The notes beneath the pieces are model-generated. The model was not told where the DNA came from, made no database searches, and was given only the letters and a program-made list of their open reading frames with translations. A program made the position numbers and the translations under genes. From contig NZ_CP053452.2 of the NCBI RefSeq assembly GCF_013128195.2, forward strand, positions 1,736,001-1,800,000: a stretch of 64,000 nt of DNA. Reading direction: 5' to 3'. Below, piece by piece: positions 46,685 to 55,147 of this stretch. How positions within the stretch are numbered: the first letter of the stretch is position 1; each line of letters starts with the position of its first letter. The stretch is from Frigoriglobus tundricola. Lineage in GTDB: Bacteria > Planctomycetota > Planctomycetia > Gemmatales > Gemmataceae.

Positions 46685-49447
46685 ATGAACCTGGGCTTCT
46701 ACAACACCAACCTGCCGCCGCACCTCCGCGTCCTCAAGGACGAGATCGAGGGCTACGCGCGCGGGTACGGGCTCGACTTCTTCGAGACCATCTTCGAAGT
46801 GGTGGACGCCGACGACCTGAACGAGATCGCGGCCTACGGCGGGTTCCCCACCCGCTACCCGCACTGGTCGTTCGGGATGCAGTACGAGGAGCTGAAAAAG
46901 GGCTACGAGTACGGCCTCTCGAAGATCTACGAGATGGTCATCAACAACGACCCGTGCTACGCCTACCTGATGCGGTGCAACCACACCGTCGACCAGAAGC
47001 TGGTGATGGCCCACGTGTACGGGCACTGTGATTTTTTTAAGAACAACGCGTACTTCGGGCACACGACCCGGAAGATGATGGACGAGATCGCCAACCACGC
47101 CGCCCGCATCCGGCACTACGTGTCGCGGTTCGGCGAGGACGAGGTCGAGGCGTTCATGGACAAGTGCATGTCCATCGACGACCTGATCGACATCCACTCG
47201 GTCGCCATCAAGCGCCGCGACGACCCGTCGAAGTACGACTTCAGCCCCGCCACCGGCGAGGACCCGGCCGCCGAGGCGGCCGCGCCGCGGTTCAAGGCGA
47301 AGCCGTACATGGCCGACTACATCAACCCGCCCAGCGCGATCAAGGCCGAGGACGACGAGCGCGCCCGGGCCGCGCAGCGCGTCGCCAAGTTCCCCGACCG
47401 GCCCGAGAAGGACGTGCTCCTGTTCCTCATCGAGCACGCCCCGATGAAGAACTGGCAGCGCGACGTCCTCAGCATCGTCCGGGACGAGGCCTACTACTTT
47501 TATCCACAAGCTCAAACGAAGATTATGAACGAGGGGTGGGCCTGCACGGTCGCGGGCTCGCGGGTCGCAACCGACCGGGGCTTGCTCAAAATCGAAGACG
47601 TCGTGAACGAGCGCGCCGCGGTGCGCGTCAGTGACGGCACGGAGGCGCAACCGGTCTACGACTGGGCGCGGTTCGAGGACCGCGAAACGGTCCGCATCTG
47701 CACGCGGCGCGGGCTGGAACTGGAAGGCTCGCTCACGCACCGGCTGATGCTGCCGGGCGGCGCGTGGAAGCCGTTAAGTGACGTGACCACCGGCGACCGC
47801 CTGAAGCTCGCGCGCGGGAGCGACCTGTGGGCGGCGGAACCGGTGCGCATCAACTGGGTGCCCGAATCGCGTCTGACGCTCGGAGCCGCAGCGGCGGAAG
47901 CGGGCGTTTCCATTTGGACGGTTCCGCGCTACCGGGACGGAAAGGCGGTGCGGAAACGGGCCGCCATCGCCGCTGTCGTGGACCGGTACGAACAGCAGTT
48001 CGGCGCCGTGTCGTACATGCAGAACGGTCGGGCCGCGGTCCGCACCCCCGAGGTCGTGGACGAGCGGTTCGGGGCGTTCCTCGGATATCTCATCGGCGAC
48101 GGGCACATCAGTGACGTCAAGCGCGTCATCGGTCTCACCACCGGTGACGAGCCGCAGGCGGACCACTTCGCCGCGCTCACCGAGGACCTGTTTGGCACCG
48201 TACCCCGGAAGAAATGGGACAAAACCAAGTGGCGCGTGCTGTTCTCGTCGCGCACAGTGCAGGACCTCCTGGTGTCACTCGGGCTGAAAACCGGGTTCGC
48301 GGCGCGTGTGAAGGACGTGCCGGAATGCGTGCTTCGATCGCCCAAGCCCGTCGTGGCGGCGTTCCTGCGGGCGCTCTACGATTGCGACGGGTACGCGGGT
48401 CCGGCCGGGGTCATCCTGTCCACCTCCAGCGAAGCGATGAGCAAGACCGTCCAGTTGCTGCTGCTCAACTTCGGCGTGCTGTCTACCCGCCGGCCCCATA
48501 AGGACGAGTGCTGGCACGTCCACACGCAGGGGCGCTCGGCGCAGGTGTTCCGCGAACAGATCGGCTTCGGCCTGGAGCGGAAGCAGACGCGGCTGGCCGA
48601 GTACATCGAGAACCGCAAGTGGTTCAAGGCAGAGGGGGACGAAGACGAGGTGATCTCGGTCGAGCGCCGGCGGGCCGATGTGTTCGACATTTCCGTTGAA
48701 ACGACCCACCGGTACGTCGCCCAGGGGCTGATCAACCACAACAGCTTCTGGCACTCGACCATCATGACGCAAAAGGTGCTCGACCCCTCGGAGGTGATCG
48801 ACTACGCCGACCACCACTCGGGCACGATGGCGACCAGTTCGCGGCGCCTGAACCCGTACAAGCTCGGCATCGAGCTGCTCCGCGACGTCGAGCGGCGCTG
48901 GAACATGGGGCAGTTCGGGACCGAGTGGGAGAACTGCGAGGACATGGACAAGAAGCGGACCTGGAACAGGGACCTCGGCCTCGGCCGGCAGAAGATCTTC
49001 GAAGTCCGCAAGATCCACAACGACATCACGTTCATCGACACGTTCCTGACCCCGGAGTTCTGCAAGGAGTACAACCTGTTCTCCTTCAACTACCAGGACC
49101 AGACCAAGAACTACGTGATCGAGAGCCGCGAGTTCCAGAAGGTCAAGCAGCGCCTGCTGTTCAGCCTCACGAACTTCGGCAAGCCGTGGATCTACGTGCT
49201 CGACGGGAACCACCGCAACCGCGGGGAACTGCTGTTGCGGCACGAGCACCAGGGGGTAGATTTAAAGGTGGACGAGGCGCGCGACGTCCTGGCGAACATC
49301 CAGTTCATGTGGTCCCGGCCCGTCCACCTGGAAACGATCAGCGACGGCCAACCGTCCGTTCTGAGCTTCGACGGGACCGAACACACCCAACAGGTAATCG
49401 GAGGCTCCGATGACGCTGCCCGAAAAGCTGCTTCCAAAGCTAAGTGA
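46685..49447 (+). CDS. spoVR: SpoVR family protein interrupted by an intein
   Basis: The precursor has 920 residues. Residues 1-286 and 687-920 make a 520-residue SpoVR/YcgB protein (GLDFFETIFEVVDADDLNEI, CYAYLMRCNH, AHVYGHCDFFKNNAYF, KIMNEGWA, SFWHSTIMTQKVL). Residues 287-686 are an intein inserted between GWA and SFWHS, a highly conserved site in the family. SpoVR functions with PrkA and DUF444 in sporulation or stress; its chemistry is unknown. AGGAG lies seven bases before the ATG. Splicing would be needed for a normal SpoVR. The next gene overlaps by 38 bases. Confidence 0.95.
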   Translation: MNLGFYNTNLPPHLRVLKDEIEGYARGYGLDFFETIFEVVDADDLNEIAAYGGFPTRYPHWSFGMQYEELKKGYEYGLSKIYEMVINNDPCYAYLMRCNHTVDQKLVMAHVYGHCDFFKNNAYFGHTTRKMMDEIANHAARIRHYVSRFGEDEVEAFMDKCMSIDDLIDIHSVAIKRRDDPSKYDFSPATGEDPAAEAAAPRFKAKPYMADYINPPSAIKAEDDERARAAQRVAKFPDRPEKDVLLFLIEHAPMKNWQRDVLSIVRDEAYYFYPQAQTKIMNEGWACTVAGSRVATDRGLLKIEDVVNERAAVRVSDGTEAQPVYDWARFEDRETVRICTRRGLELEGSLTHRLMLPGGAWKPLSDVTTGDRLKLARGSDLWAAEPVRINWVPESRLTLGAAAAEAGVSIWTVPRYRDGKAVRKRAAIAAVVDRYEQQFGAVSYMQNGRAAVRTPEVVDERFGAFLGYLIGDGHISDVKRVIGLTTGDEPQADHFAALTEDLFGTVPRKKWDKTKWRVLFSSRTVQDLLVSLGLKTGFAARVKDVPECVLRSPKPVVAAFLRALYDCDGYAGPAGVILSTSSEAMSKTVQLLLLNFGVLSTRRPHKDECWHVHTQGRSAQVFREQIGFGLERKQTRLAEYIENRKWFKAEGDEDEVISVERRRADVFDISVETTHRYVAQGLINHNSFWHSTIMTQKVLDPSEVIDYADHHSGTMATSSRRLNPYKLGIELLRDVERRWNMGQFGTEWENCEDMDKKRTWNRDLGLGRQKIFEVRKIHNDITFIDTFLTPEFCKEYNLFSFNYQDQTKNYVIESREFQKVKQRLLFSLTNFGKPWIYVLDGNHRNRGELLLRHEHQGVDLKVDEARDVLANIQFMWSRPVHLETISDGQPSVLSFDGTEHTQQVIGGSDDAARKAASKAK
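47543..48742 (+). other. Intein with LAGLIDADG endonuclease motifs (400 aa) in SpoVR
   Basis: The intein starts with Cys287 (CTVAGSRVATDRGLLKIEDV, block A), has a block-B-like GSLTHRLM, and ends with VFDISVETTHRYVAQGLINH and a final Asn686; the next residue is Ser687. Terminal His-Asn and a +1 Ser fit class 1 splicing. Between are two LAGLIDADG-like motifs, LGYLIGDG (about 466) and LYDCDGYAG (about 561), with aspartates present, so the homing endonuclease may be active. Length of exactly 400 residues is typical for a full intein. Confidence 0.93.
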
Positions 49448-49886
49448 GTGGCACCCGGCCGGCGCCGGCCGGCACTCGCTCAGCGCGGTCGCCCCGGACA
49501 CCGGGTGGACCGTTCAACTGACCGCCGATAAGGCCGACACCCTGTCGTGCCTCGTGTGGGAACTGGCCCTCACGCGCACCGCCGAGCCCCCCGCCGGCCT
49601 GACGCTCAAGGCGTGGGCCGAAGGTGTCGTGACCCGGGTGACGGGCCTGCTCGAACCGCTCAAACTGTTGGAGGTGGACGACGCCCGCGGCGCGGCACTC
49701 CTCCGCAGTGCGGCACCCTCGATGAAGGGCGAGGCGGTCGCTTACTACGAAGTGCGGCTCAGCGGGCTCGACCGCGCCGACGTGCGGCGCTTCACCGCGA
49801 CCCGCACCGCGAGCGGGCGCGAACAGGTCGGGTTCGCGCTGACCCACGAAGTGCTGGCGAAACTGGCCGGCGACATCGCCGGGTAG
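49410..49886 (+). CDS. Hypothetical protein overlapping spoVR (158 aa)
   Basis: A soluble protein with alternating strand-helix pattern (GWTVQLTADKADTLSCLVWE, LTLKAWAEGVVTRVTGLLEP, EAVAYYEVRLSGLDRADVRR). No family recognised. GGAGG lies upstream of the ATG at good spacing, and the first 38 bases overlap the end of spoVR, implying translational coupling to the stress group. Confidence 0.75.
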   Translation: MTLPEKLLPKLSEWHPAGAGRHSLSAVAPDTGWTVQLTADKADTLSCLVWELALTRTAEPPAGLTLKAWAEGVVTRVTGLLEPLKLLEVDDARGAALLRSAAPSMKGEAVAYYEVRLSGLDRADVRRFTATRTASGREQVGFALTHEVLAKLAGDIAG

Positions 49887-50622
49887 TGCGCAAATCGTGT
49901 TCATAGGTGAGGAACTGCCCCGCGGACCACGCAGTTGACACGGAGAAGTGTCTTCGGGGCGGGCCCTCCCCCCGAGGGTCTTGCGACGGCCGAAGTTGTT
50001 TCTCGTTCCCGTCGCGATCCGGCCGCCACCCGCCAGAGGTGCGTCGAGCGCTTGGTGATTATCACCGAAAAGAGAAATACCGGAGCACGGTTGCCCGCAA
50101 CTGGTCGGCGCAGCGGGTAGAGCACACTCACGGCGGACGATTTTTGCTCCGGTCCAGCAGGCCCGTTAGGATGGCGTGCCTGCGGGCACGGGTCAAACGC
50201 TTCCACCACCTGTGACCCGCTCTGGTACGCGAAGGCTCGTTGACGACGTCCTCGCACAACCCCACGGCCCCGCCCAAGTGGCCCACGCCCGCGCGATCTT
50301 CCGACGCCTCGTCGCCGACCACAACTCCACCGGCGACCGACTGCCAACCCGAGATGCTTGCAGCCGCGTCACCGAGAACGCCTCGAGACCTTCATCCCCC
50401 TCGCCCATGTCCCCCGGCCCTCGACACCAGGCGGGCTCTGGGTGCACCTATATGAATCGCCAATGCAATACAAATAATCGCGAAAACATTATATCTATAT
50501 TTTCAAAAAGTGTATTTTATACTTTACTAGCAACTGTCCTGGGTTAAACTCCACACACCTTTTCCGCCCCGACCCGAGCGTCCGGGTGGATCGTTCCGAC
50601 GCCCGAACGTGAGGAGCCGCCC
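49887..50622. other. Intergenic region with possible gene remnant and AT-rich island
   Basis: No intact gene. Around 50280-50478 two adjacent frames look weakly protein-like: HARAIFRRLVADHNSTGDRL in frame +1, then RLETFIPLAHVPRPSTPGGL in frame +3 ending at 50478, as if a small gene had shifted. From 50447 to about 50548 the DNA is very AT-rich (TTATATCTATATTTTC), ending 75 bp before the hydrolase gene. Confidence 0.4.
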
Positions 50623-52098
50623 ATGTCGATCGTTCGCATTTCCTACGTCAAGGACACGCTGTACAAGGTGGACTCGGACGGGAAACTGCAGCCGACCGAA
50701 CGTCTGGGAACTGCCACCGATCCGACCGAGACGTTCGGTGCGCAGAAGGAACTGAACGCGTACTTGGATGCCGAGTTGAAGATCACCGCCGAGAAACTCG
50801 GTCAGAAGCAACCCGTCGTGGTGATGGTTCACGGCTTCTGGTACGACCCCGCGGACGAACCCAAAACCGGCGCGGACCCGAAGGACCCGCACTCCTCGAA
50901 CAACCCTCACCTCCGCAACTTCCATTTCGAAAAAGATGTCTCGAGGCCGCACTGGCGTCACACGCGCGGTTGGCCGCTCGGTCTCAATTTTGCCCCGGGC
51001 GACGAGGGGGCCGGAGGTCTGGTACTTGCGTTCGGATGGGACAGCACCCCGAAGGTTTTGAAACCCGGTAACCATGCGGAAGCCGTCTTGGATTTCCTGA
51101 GTGCTCTGGCGGAAAAGGGGAAAACGGAGGCGGGGCGGAATGAGCTGGTGAGAGACCTCGAGGCCGCCCGAACTGCACTCGAAACTCTTCCCGACAACGA
51201 TGCGGCCAAGGCCCTCGTTGCCGCGTTCGAGAAGTGCACCGACGCACTGAACAAGGGCAACCAATTCGCGCGGGCCCGCGCGCTGGTCAGCGCCACACCG
51301 GATCTGAAAAAAGCGATCACCGCCGCGCTCAAGGACGTTGGCAAGGAGATCGTTCCCGTGGTTGATTTGCTCGCGAAGTACAGCCCCGAGATCTATGCCG
51401 CAGCCTACAAGGACGCCGCACAAGCCGCATCCGGGTTGGCCGCGGTACTGTACGCGCTCACTTCCCAAGTGAAGCTGAAGGACCGGCCGATCGATCTCTT
51501 CTGCCACAGTCTCGGTTCCCGCGTCGTGCTGCAAGCCTTACAACAGATCTCGAAAACAAAGCCCAAAATGTTAGACCCGGAAACGGGGATCAGTCGCGTT
51601 CTGATCCTGGGCGGGGCCGAGTACCGAAAACCCGCTCAGGAGGCGCTGAACGATGTCCTCCGTGAGGGCACCGGACCCGTGTTCTACAACTTCGTGGGCC
51701 GCCGCGACCGCGTCCTGACGGAAATCGCCGGGGCGTACAACCCGTGCGGAGGCGAGCCGCGCAACAAGAAGCCGATCGGCAGTTACGGGCTCGGGAACCG
51801 GATGATGAACGGGAACCACTGGATCGACATCCAACTCGATACCGACGAGGACGACAGTCACGCGCTGAACGCGTGGCTGAAGTCGAAGGGGCACAACCTC
51901 ACCGTCGCGGCGACGCCCAAAGCCATCGCCGGTGCGAACGGTGTGAAAGGGGCGGACCCGATGGGGATTCTGAACCACTGGTCGTACTACGCGAACGACG
52001 ACAACCTGAAGCTGTTCGGCCTGATCCTCCGCGACCGGGAGAACTGGGCTCTACCAAAGCTCCGGAAGGAAGAACCTCCCATCCCAGAACTGAAGTAG
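50623..52098 (+). CDS. Alpha/beta-hydrolase (lipase-like) with internal helical insert
   Basis: A 491-residue cytoplasmic-looking protein. The first half has PVVVMVHGFWYDPADE (oxyanion-type HG) and the second half a nucleophile elbow LFCHSLGSRV, followed by LILGGAEYRKPA; a His-containing GNHWIDIQLDTDED may supply the catalytic His. Between lies a helical insert of about 130 residues (KTEAGRNELVRDLEAARTAL). It resembles DUF900-type or esterase/lipase proteins; the substrate is unknown. The AT-rich island just upstream may be its promoter. Confidence 0.78.
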   Translation: MSIVRISYVKDTLYKVDSDGKLQPTERLGTATDPTETFGAQKELNAYLDAELKITAEKLGQKQPVVVMVHGFWYDPADEPKTGADPKDPHSSNNPHLRNFHFEKDVSRPHWRHTRGWPLGLNFAPGDEGAGGLVLAFGWDSTPKVLKPGNHAEAVLDFLSALAEKGKTEAGRNELVRDLEAARTALETLPDNDAAKALVAAFEKCTDALNKGNQFARARALVSATPDLKKAITAALKDVGKEIVPVVDLLAKYSPEIYAAAYKDAAQAASGLAAVLYALTSQVKLKDRPIDLFCHSLGSRVVLQALQQISKTKPKMLDPETGISRVLILGGAEYRKPAQEALNDVLREGTGPVFYNFVGRRDRVLTEIAGAYNPCGGEPRNKKPIGSYGLGNRMMNGNHWIDIQLDTDEDDSHALNAWLKSKGHNLTVAATPKAIAGANGVKGADPMGILNHWSYYANDDNLKLFGLILRDRENWALPKLRKEEPPIPELK

Positions 52099-52476
52099 CC
52101 GCCCGCACCCGTTTTTTCATCGAGCGATTCTTTTCGGGGAGTCCGAGGTGTCACGCGACCGGTCGGGCAGGTGGTCTGCGACGGTCCGAATTTCCCGCTG
52201 GTTCGCTCCGGGCCTGGAGCTGCAGGGGCTCGGTATTCCGGTAGCTCTCACCGCCAAGACCGGAGTCGTCCACGAGGTCGATGACGGTCCGGATTTCGTC
52301 GGGAGCGGGTCTTGGGGTGCCGCGCCCTGCGTGCCCCTGCGATGCCACTGATTTCCGTTACGGCAGGTTGTGATTGGTGACGGTGCCGTAGTACGGTGAG
52401 GGCGGGCACTTCTTCTTTGGGCTCTCGCCGCACGGCGAGCACGGGACGTGCCGCGTCGGGCGGCTACACTGGCTCC
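52099..52476. other. Intergenic region without recognised gene
   Basis: No convincing gene on either strand. It contains two related 15-base segments (GACGGTCCGAATTTC and GACGGTCCGGATTTC) about 100 bases apart. Possibly gene debris. Confidence 0.35.
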
Positions 52477-54672
52477 ATGCGCGCGTACCGCCCCCTCAAG
52501 TTCATCGGCCCGGTCGTCCTGTTCGTCGGCGCCTGGGTCATCGCGGCGGCCCCGCTCGCAATCGGCAACGACGGTATCGTGCGGTTCGAGTCCCTCGACC
52601 TGCTCCTGCGCGACGGTCGGCTCACGCGCACGAAATACTCGATGTACGGCCCCGTCGCGGCGGCCCCGCTGTGGTACCTGGGCCGCGCGATCGGACACCC
52701 GGAAGAAACGGTGTGGGTGTTCAACCGCATCGCGTTCCTGGCTATGACGGTGGGTCTGTGGCTCGTGTTGGCCCCGGTGGTCCCGCGCGACGAGCGCGTG
52801 CGGTTCGTGGCGCTCCTGTTCTTCGGCAGCACGTTCCCCTGGCACGTCATGGGGTTCTTCGCGGAGGTGTTCCACGTGGCCTGCGTCGGGACCGGGCTGG
52901 CGCTCGTGGCGGTCCGGCGCGGCGCGTGGGCGGGGGTCGGCGCGGGGCTGTGCGTCTGGGGCACCGCGAACGTGCCGGCCACGGCCGTCGGCCTGGCGCT
53001 CGCGGCGTGCGTCCTCTGCTGGCAGCGCCGGCGGCTGCGTTACCTGGCGCTCCCGGGAACCGCCGGAGCACTCGTTCTGGCCGAAAACTATCTCCGCCGC
53101 GGCGACCCGTTCGCGGGCGGGTACGAGAACGAAGCCGGCTACCCCACGGTGCTACCGTACTCCGGTCTACCGGGCTTCAGTTACCCGCTCTTCTTCGGTC
53201 TGCTGTCCGTACTGTTTTCCTTCGGCAAGGGGCTGGTGTTCTTCACGCCCGGCCTGTTCGCGCGCTACCCAACGGCCCAGGAGGGGCGTTCTACGATGGT
53301 CGGTTCCGACGGCGGCTCCGCGGCGCGCCTCGTGTACCGCGTGTGGCTCGCGGTGGTGGTCGGGCTGGTGCTGGTGTACGCGCGGTGGTGGGCGTGGTAC
53401 GGCGGGGCGGTGTGGGGACCGCGGTTCTTTCTCTTCGCGACGCTCCCGGCGGCACTCGTGCTGGCCCGGTGGACCGCACACCCGGCGGTACACTCGACCT
53501 GGGCGAACGTGTTCGTACTCGGCGCGGTGGCGCTCTCGTGCTGGGCCGGAGCGAACGGCATCATTTACCAGGGCGTGGGGTCCGAGCGCTTCTGGGCGAA
53601 CAACTTCGAACTCGAGTACCTGAGCTGGTACGTGCCGGAGTGTTCGGGTCTGTGGATGCCGTTCGTGGTGCCGAAGGCGTTCACGTGGGCCGACTACGCT
53701 CTTACCGCGGCGTTCGCCCTCGGCTTCGCGTACATCGCGGCGCCGGTTGCCCGCGTGCTGGCGGCCGGGGCCGGGACGCCGGGGCGGCCGCGTGGCGCGC
53801 GGCCCGCACCGGACCGCGCTGGCGGGTCTGACGCCGCGGGCCTGGCAACTACAATAGTCGTTGCCCATCCCCCCACGGAGTACCTCAGCATGATTCGGAG
53901 CCTGATCGCGGTGGCCGCCCTCGCGCTGATCGCGGGAGCGGCCCAGGCCGCCGTCGCGACCAAAGTGGTCGAGTACGAGTACGACGGCACGAAGCTCAAG
54001 GGCTTCCTCGCCTACGACGACGCCGTCAAGGAGAAGCGGCCCGGTGTCCTCGTCGTCCACGAGTGGTGGGGGCTGAACGAGTACGCGAAGGACCGGTGCA
54101 AGGCGCTGGCGCAACTCGGGTACGTCGCGTTCGCGCCGGACATGTACGGCAACGGCCAGGTGACCGAGCACCCGGAGGACGCCGGCAAGATGGCGGGAGT
54201 GGTGCGGAAGGACGTGAAGGTGTGGCGCGGCCGGGCCGAGGCGGGCCTGAAGCAGCTCACGGCACAGCCGAACGTGGACGCCACGAAGCTCGCGGCCATC
54301 GGGTACTGTTTCGGCGGCAGCACGTGCCTGGAACTCGCGTACTCCGGCGCCGACCTGAAGGCGGTCGCCACGTTCCACGCCGCGCTGCCCAAGCCGACCC
54401 CGGAGGACGCGCGGGCCATCAAGGCGAAGGTCCTGGTGTGCAACGGCGACGCGGACACGCTCATCTCGGCCGATTCGATCAAGGCGTTCCGCACGGCGCT
54501 GGACGAAGCGAAAGTGAAGTACGAGTTCGTCGGGTACAAGGACGCGGTTCACAGCTTCACGGTCCCCGACGCCGACAAGGCGCACATCAAGGGCATGAAG
54601 TACGACAAGGCGGCCGACGCCGACTCGTGGAAGAAGATGCAAGAACTGTTCAAGGAGACGCTGGGCCGCTAA
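52477..54672 (+). CDS. Polytopic membrane protein read through into dienelactone hydrolase
   Basis: Residues 1 to about 430 form a polytopic membrane protein with some ten hydrophobic helices (FIGPVVLFVGAWVIAAAPLA, LWLVLAPVVPRDERVRFVAL, FFLFATLPAALVLARW), reminiscent of glycosyltransferase-C or mannosyltransferase-like proteins but without a clear motif. There is no stop codon before the next gene: the frame runs through a Pro/Ala-rich stretch into a complete exported dienelactone hydrolase starting at 53890. Either this is a true fusion, or a late frameshift or stop-loss has joined two genes. Confidence 0.65.
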   Translation: MRAYRPLKFIGPVVLFVGAWVIAAAPLAIGNDGIVRFESLDLLLRDGRLTRTKYSMYGPVAAAPLWYLGRAIGHPEETVWVFNRIAFLAMTVGLWLVLAPVVPRDERVRFVALLFFGSTFPWHVMGFFAEVFHVACVGTGLALVAVRRGAWAGVGAGLCVWGTANVPATAVGLALAACVLCWQRRRLRYLALPGTAGALVLAENYLRRGDPFAGGYENEAGYPTVLPYSGLPGFSYPLFFGLLSVLFSFGKGLVFFTPGLFARYPTAQEGRSTMVGSDGGSAARLVYRVWLAVVVGLVLVYARWWAWYGGAVWGPRFFLFATLPAALVLARWTAHPAVHSTWANVFVLGAVALSCWAGANGIIYQGVGSERFWANNFELEYLSWYVPECSGLWMPFVVPKAFTWADYALTAAFALGFAYIAAPVARVLAAGAGTPGRPRGARPAPDRAGGSDAAGLATTIVVAHPPTEYLSMIRSLIAVAALALIAGAAQAAVATKVVEYEYDGTKLKGFLAYDDAVKEKRPGVLVVHEWWGLNEYAKDRCKALAQLGYVAFAPDMYGNGQVTEHPEDAGKMAGVVRKDVKVWRGRAEAGLKQLTAQPNVDATKLAAIGYCFGGSTCLELAYSGADLKAVATFHAALPKPTPEDARAIKAKVLVCNGDADTLISADSIKAFRTALDEAKVKYEFVGYKDAVHSFTVPDADKAHIKGMKYDKAADADSWKKMQELFKETLGR
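53890..54672 (+). CDS. Secreted dienelactone hydrolase family protein
   Basis: Read from the internal ATG at 53890, preceded by GGAG ten bases upstream, the protein (260 aa) has its own signal peptide (MIRSLIAVAALALIAGAAQA). Its domain matches dienelactone hydrolases: VLVVHEWWGLNEYAKDRC, GYVAFAPDMYG, the nucleophile region IGYCFGGSTCLELA (Cys as nucleophile), LVCNGDADTLI and KDAVHSFTVPD (His). Such a signal peptide in the middle of a longer chain makes a separate gene the simplest reading. Confidence 0.8.
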   Translation: MIRSLIAVAALALIAGAAQAAVATKVVEYEYDGTKLKGFLAYDDAVKEKRPGVLVVHEWWGLNEYAKDRCKALAQLGYVAFAPDMYGNGQVTEHPEDAGKMAGVVRKDVKVWRGRAEAGLKQLTAQPNVDATKLAAIGYCFGGSTCLELAYSGADLKAVATFHAALPKPTPEDARAIKAKVLVCNGDADTLISADSIKAFRTALDEAKVKYEFVGYKDAVHSFTVPDADKAHIKGMKYDKAADADSWKKMQELFKETLGR

Positions 54673-54686
54673 CGCGCGTCCGCGGG

Positions 54687-55031
54687 TCAGCCGATCTCCT
54701 GGATCGGCTCGTCCCCGCTGGGTCTCGCGATCACCGGGCGGAGCAGGAACGGCCCGCTGCCGAACGGGCCGATCGACCACGTCCCCTGGATGCTGCCCTC
54801 GCCGTCCGGGCGGCCGACATAGAGCACGCAGTGCTTGCCGAGGTACTGTTTCGCCATCCGCACTTCGCCCGTCGCCTCGTCGTACTCCCCGAAGAACGTG
54901 AACGGGCCGACCACGTCGCGCCCGTCGCCGGTAACGGCCCCGGCCGCGAACCGGAGCGTCAGCGGCTCCATCGGCCCGCGCCCGACCGTGGAGTGTACCC
55001 AGAACCCGTCCCAGCGCCCCGACGGATACAT
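54687..55031 (-). CDS. Hypothetical beta-rich protein (114 aa)
   Basis: Gly/aromatic-rich strands such as GRWDGFWVHSTVGRGPMEPL, GPFTFFGEYDEATGEVRMAK and GTWSIGPFGSGPFLLRPV suggest a small beta-barrel, like domains that bind or report on small ligands. No family is assigned. GGAGG lies nine bases before the ATG. It is convergent with the dienelactone hydrolase, 14 bases apart. Confidence 0.7.
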   Translation of the reverse strand: MYPSGRWDGFWVHSTVGRGPMEPLTLRFAAGAVTGDGRDVVGPFTFFGEYDEATGEVRMAKQYLGKHCVLYVGRPDGEGSIQGTWSIGPFGSGPFLLRPVIARPSGDEPIQEIG

Positions 55032-55147
55032 GAGGCCGTCCTCCGATCAAGAACCGTGCGTGAGTACCGAAATTGTAACGCGGGGGCCGGCGGACCGGTA
55101 TCCCCACTCGTCTTCTCAGCGGCGAAAGACTTCGCTAAGGTTCCTGA

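Noticed and set aside
50104..50180. tRNA-like string (GGCGCAGCGGGTAGAGCA)
   Set aside because: It resembles a D-arm, but no T-arm (GGTTCGA-type) or acceptor pairing is present downstream.
52148..52351. Small + strand frame before the membrane protein gene
   Set aside because: No homologous character or clear ribosome site, and the minus strand frame across it is equally plausible; neither is supported.
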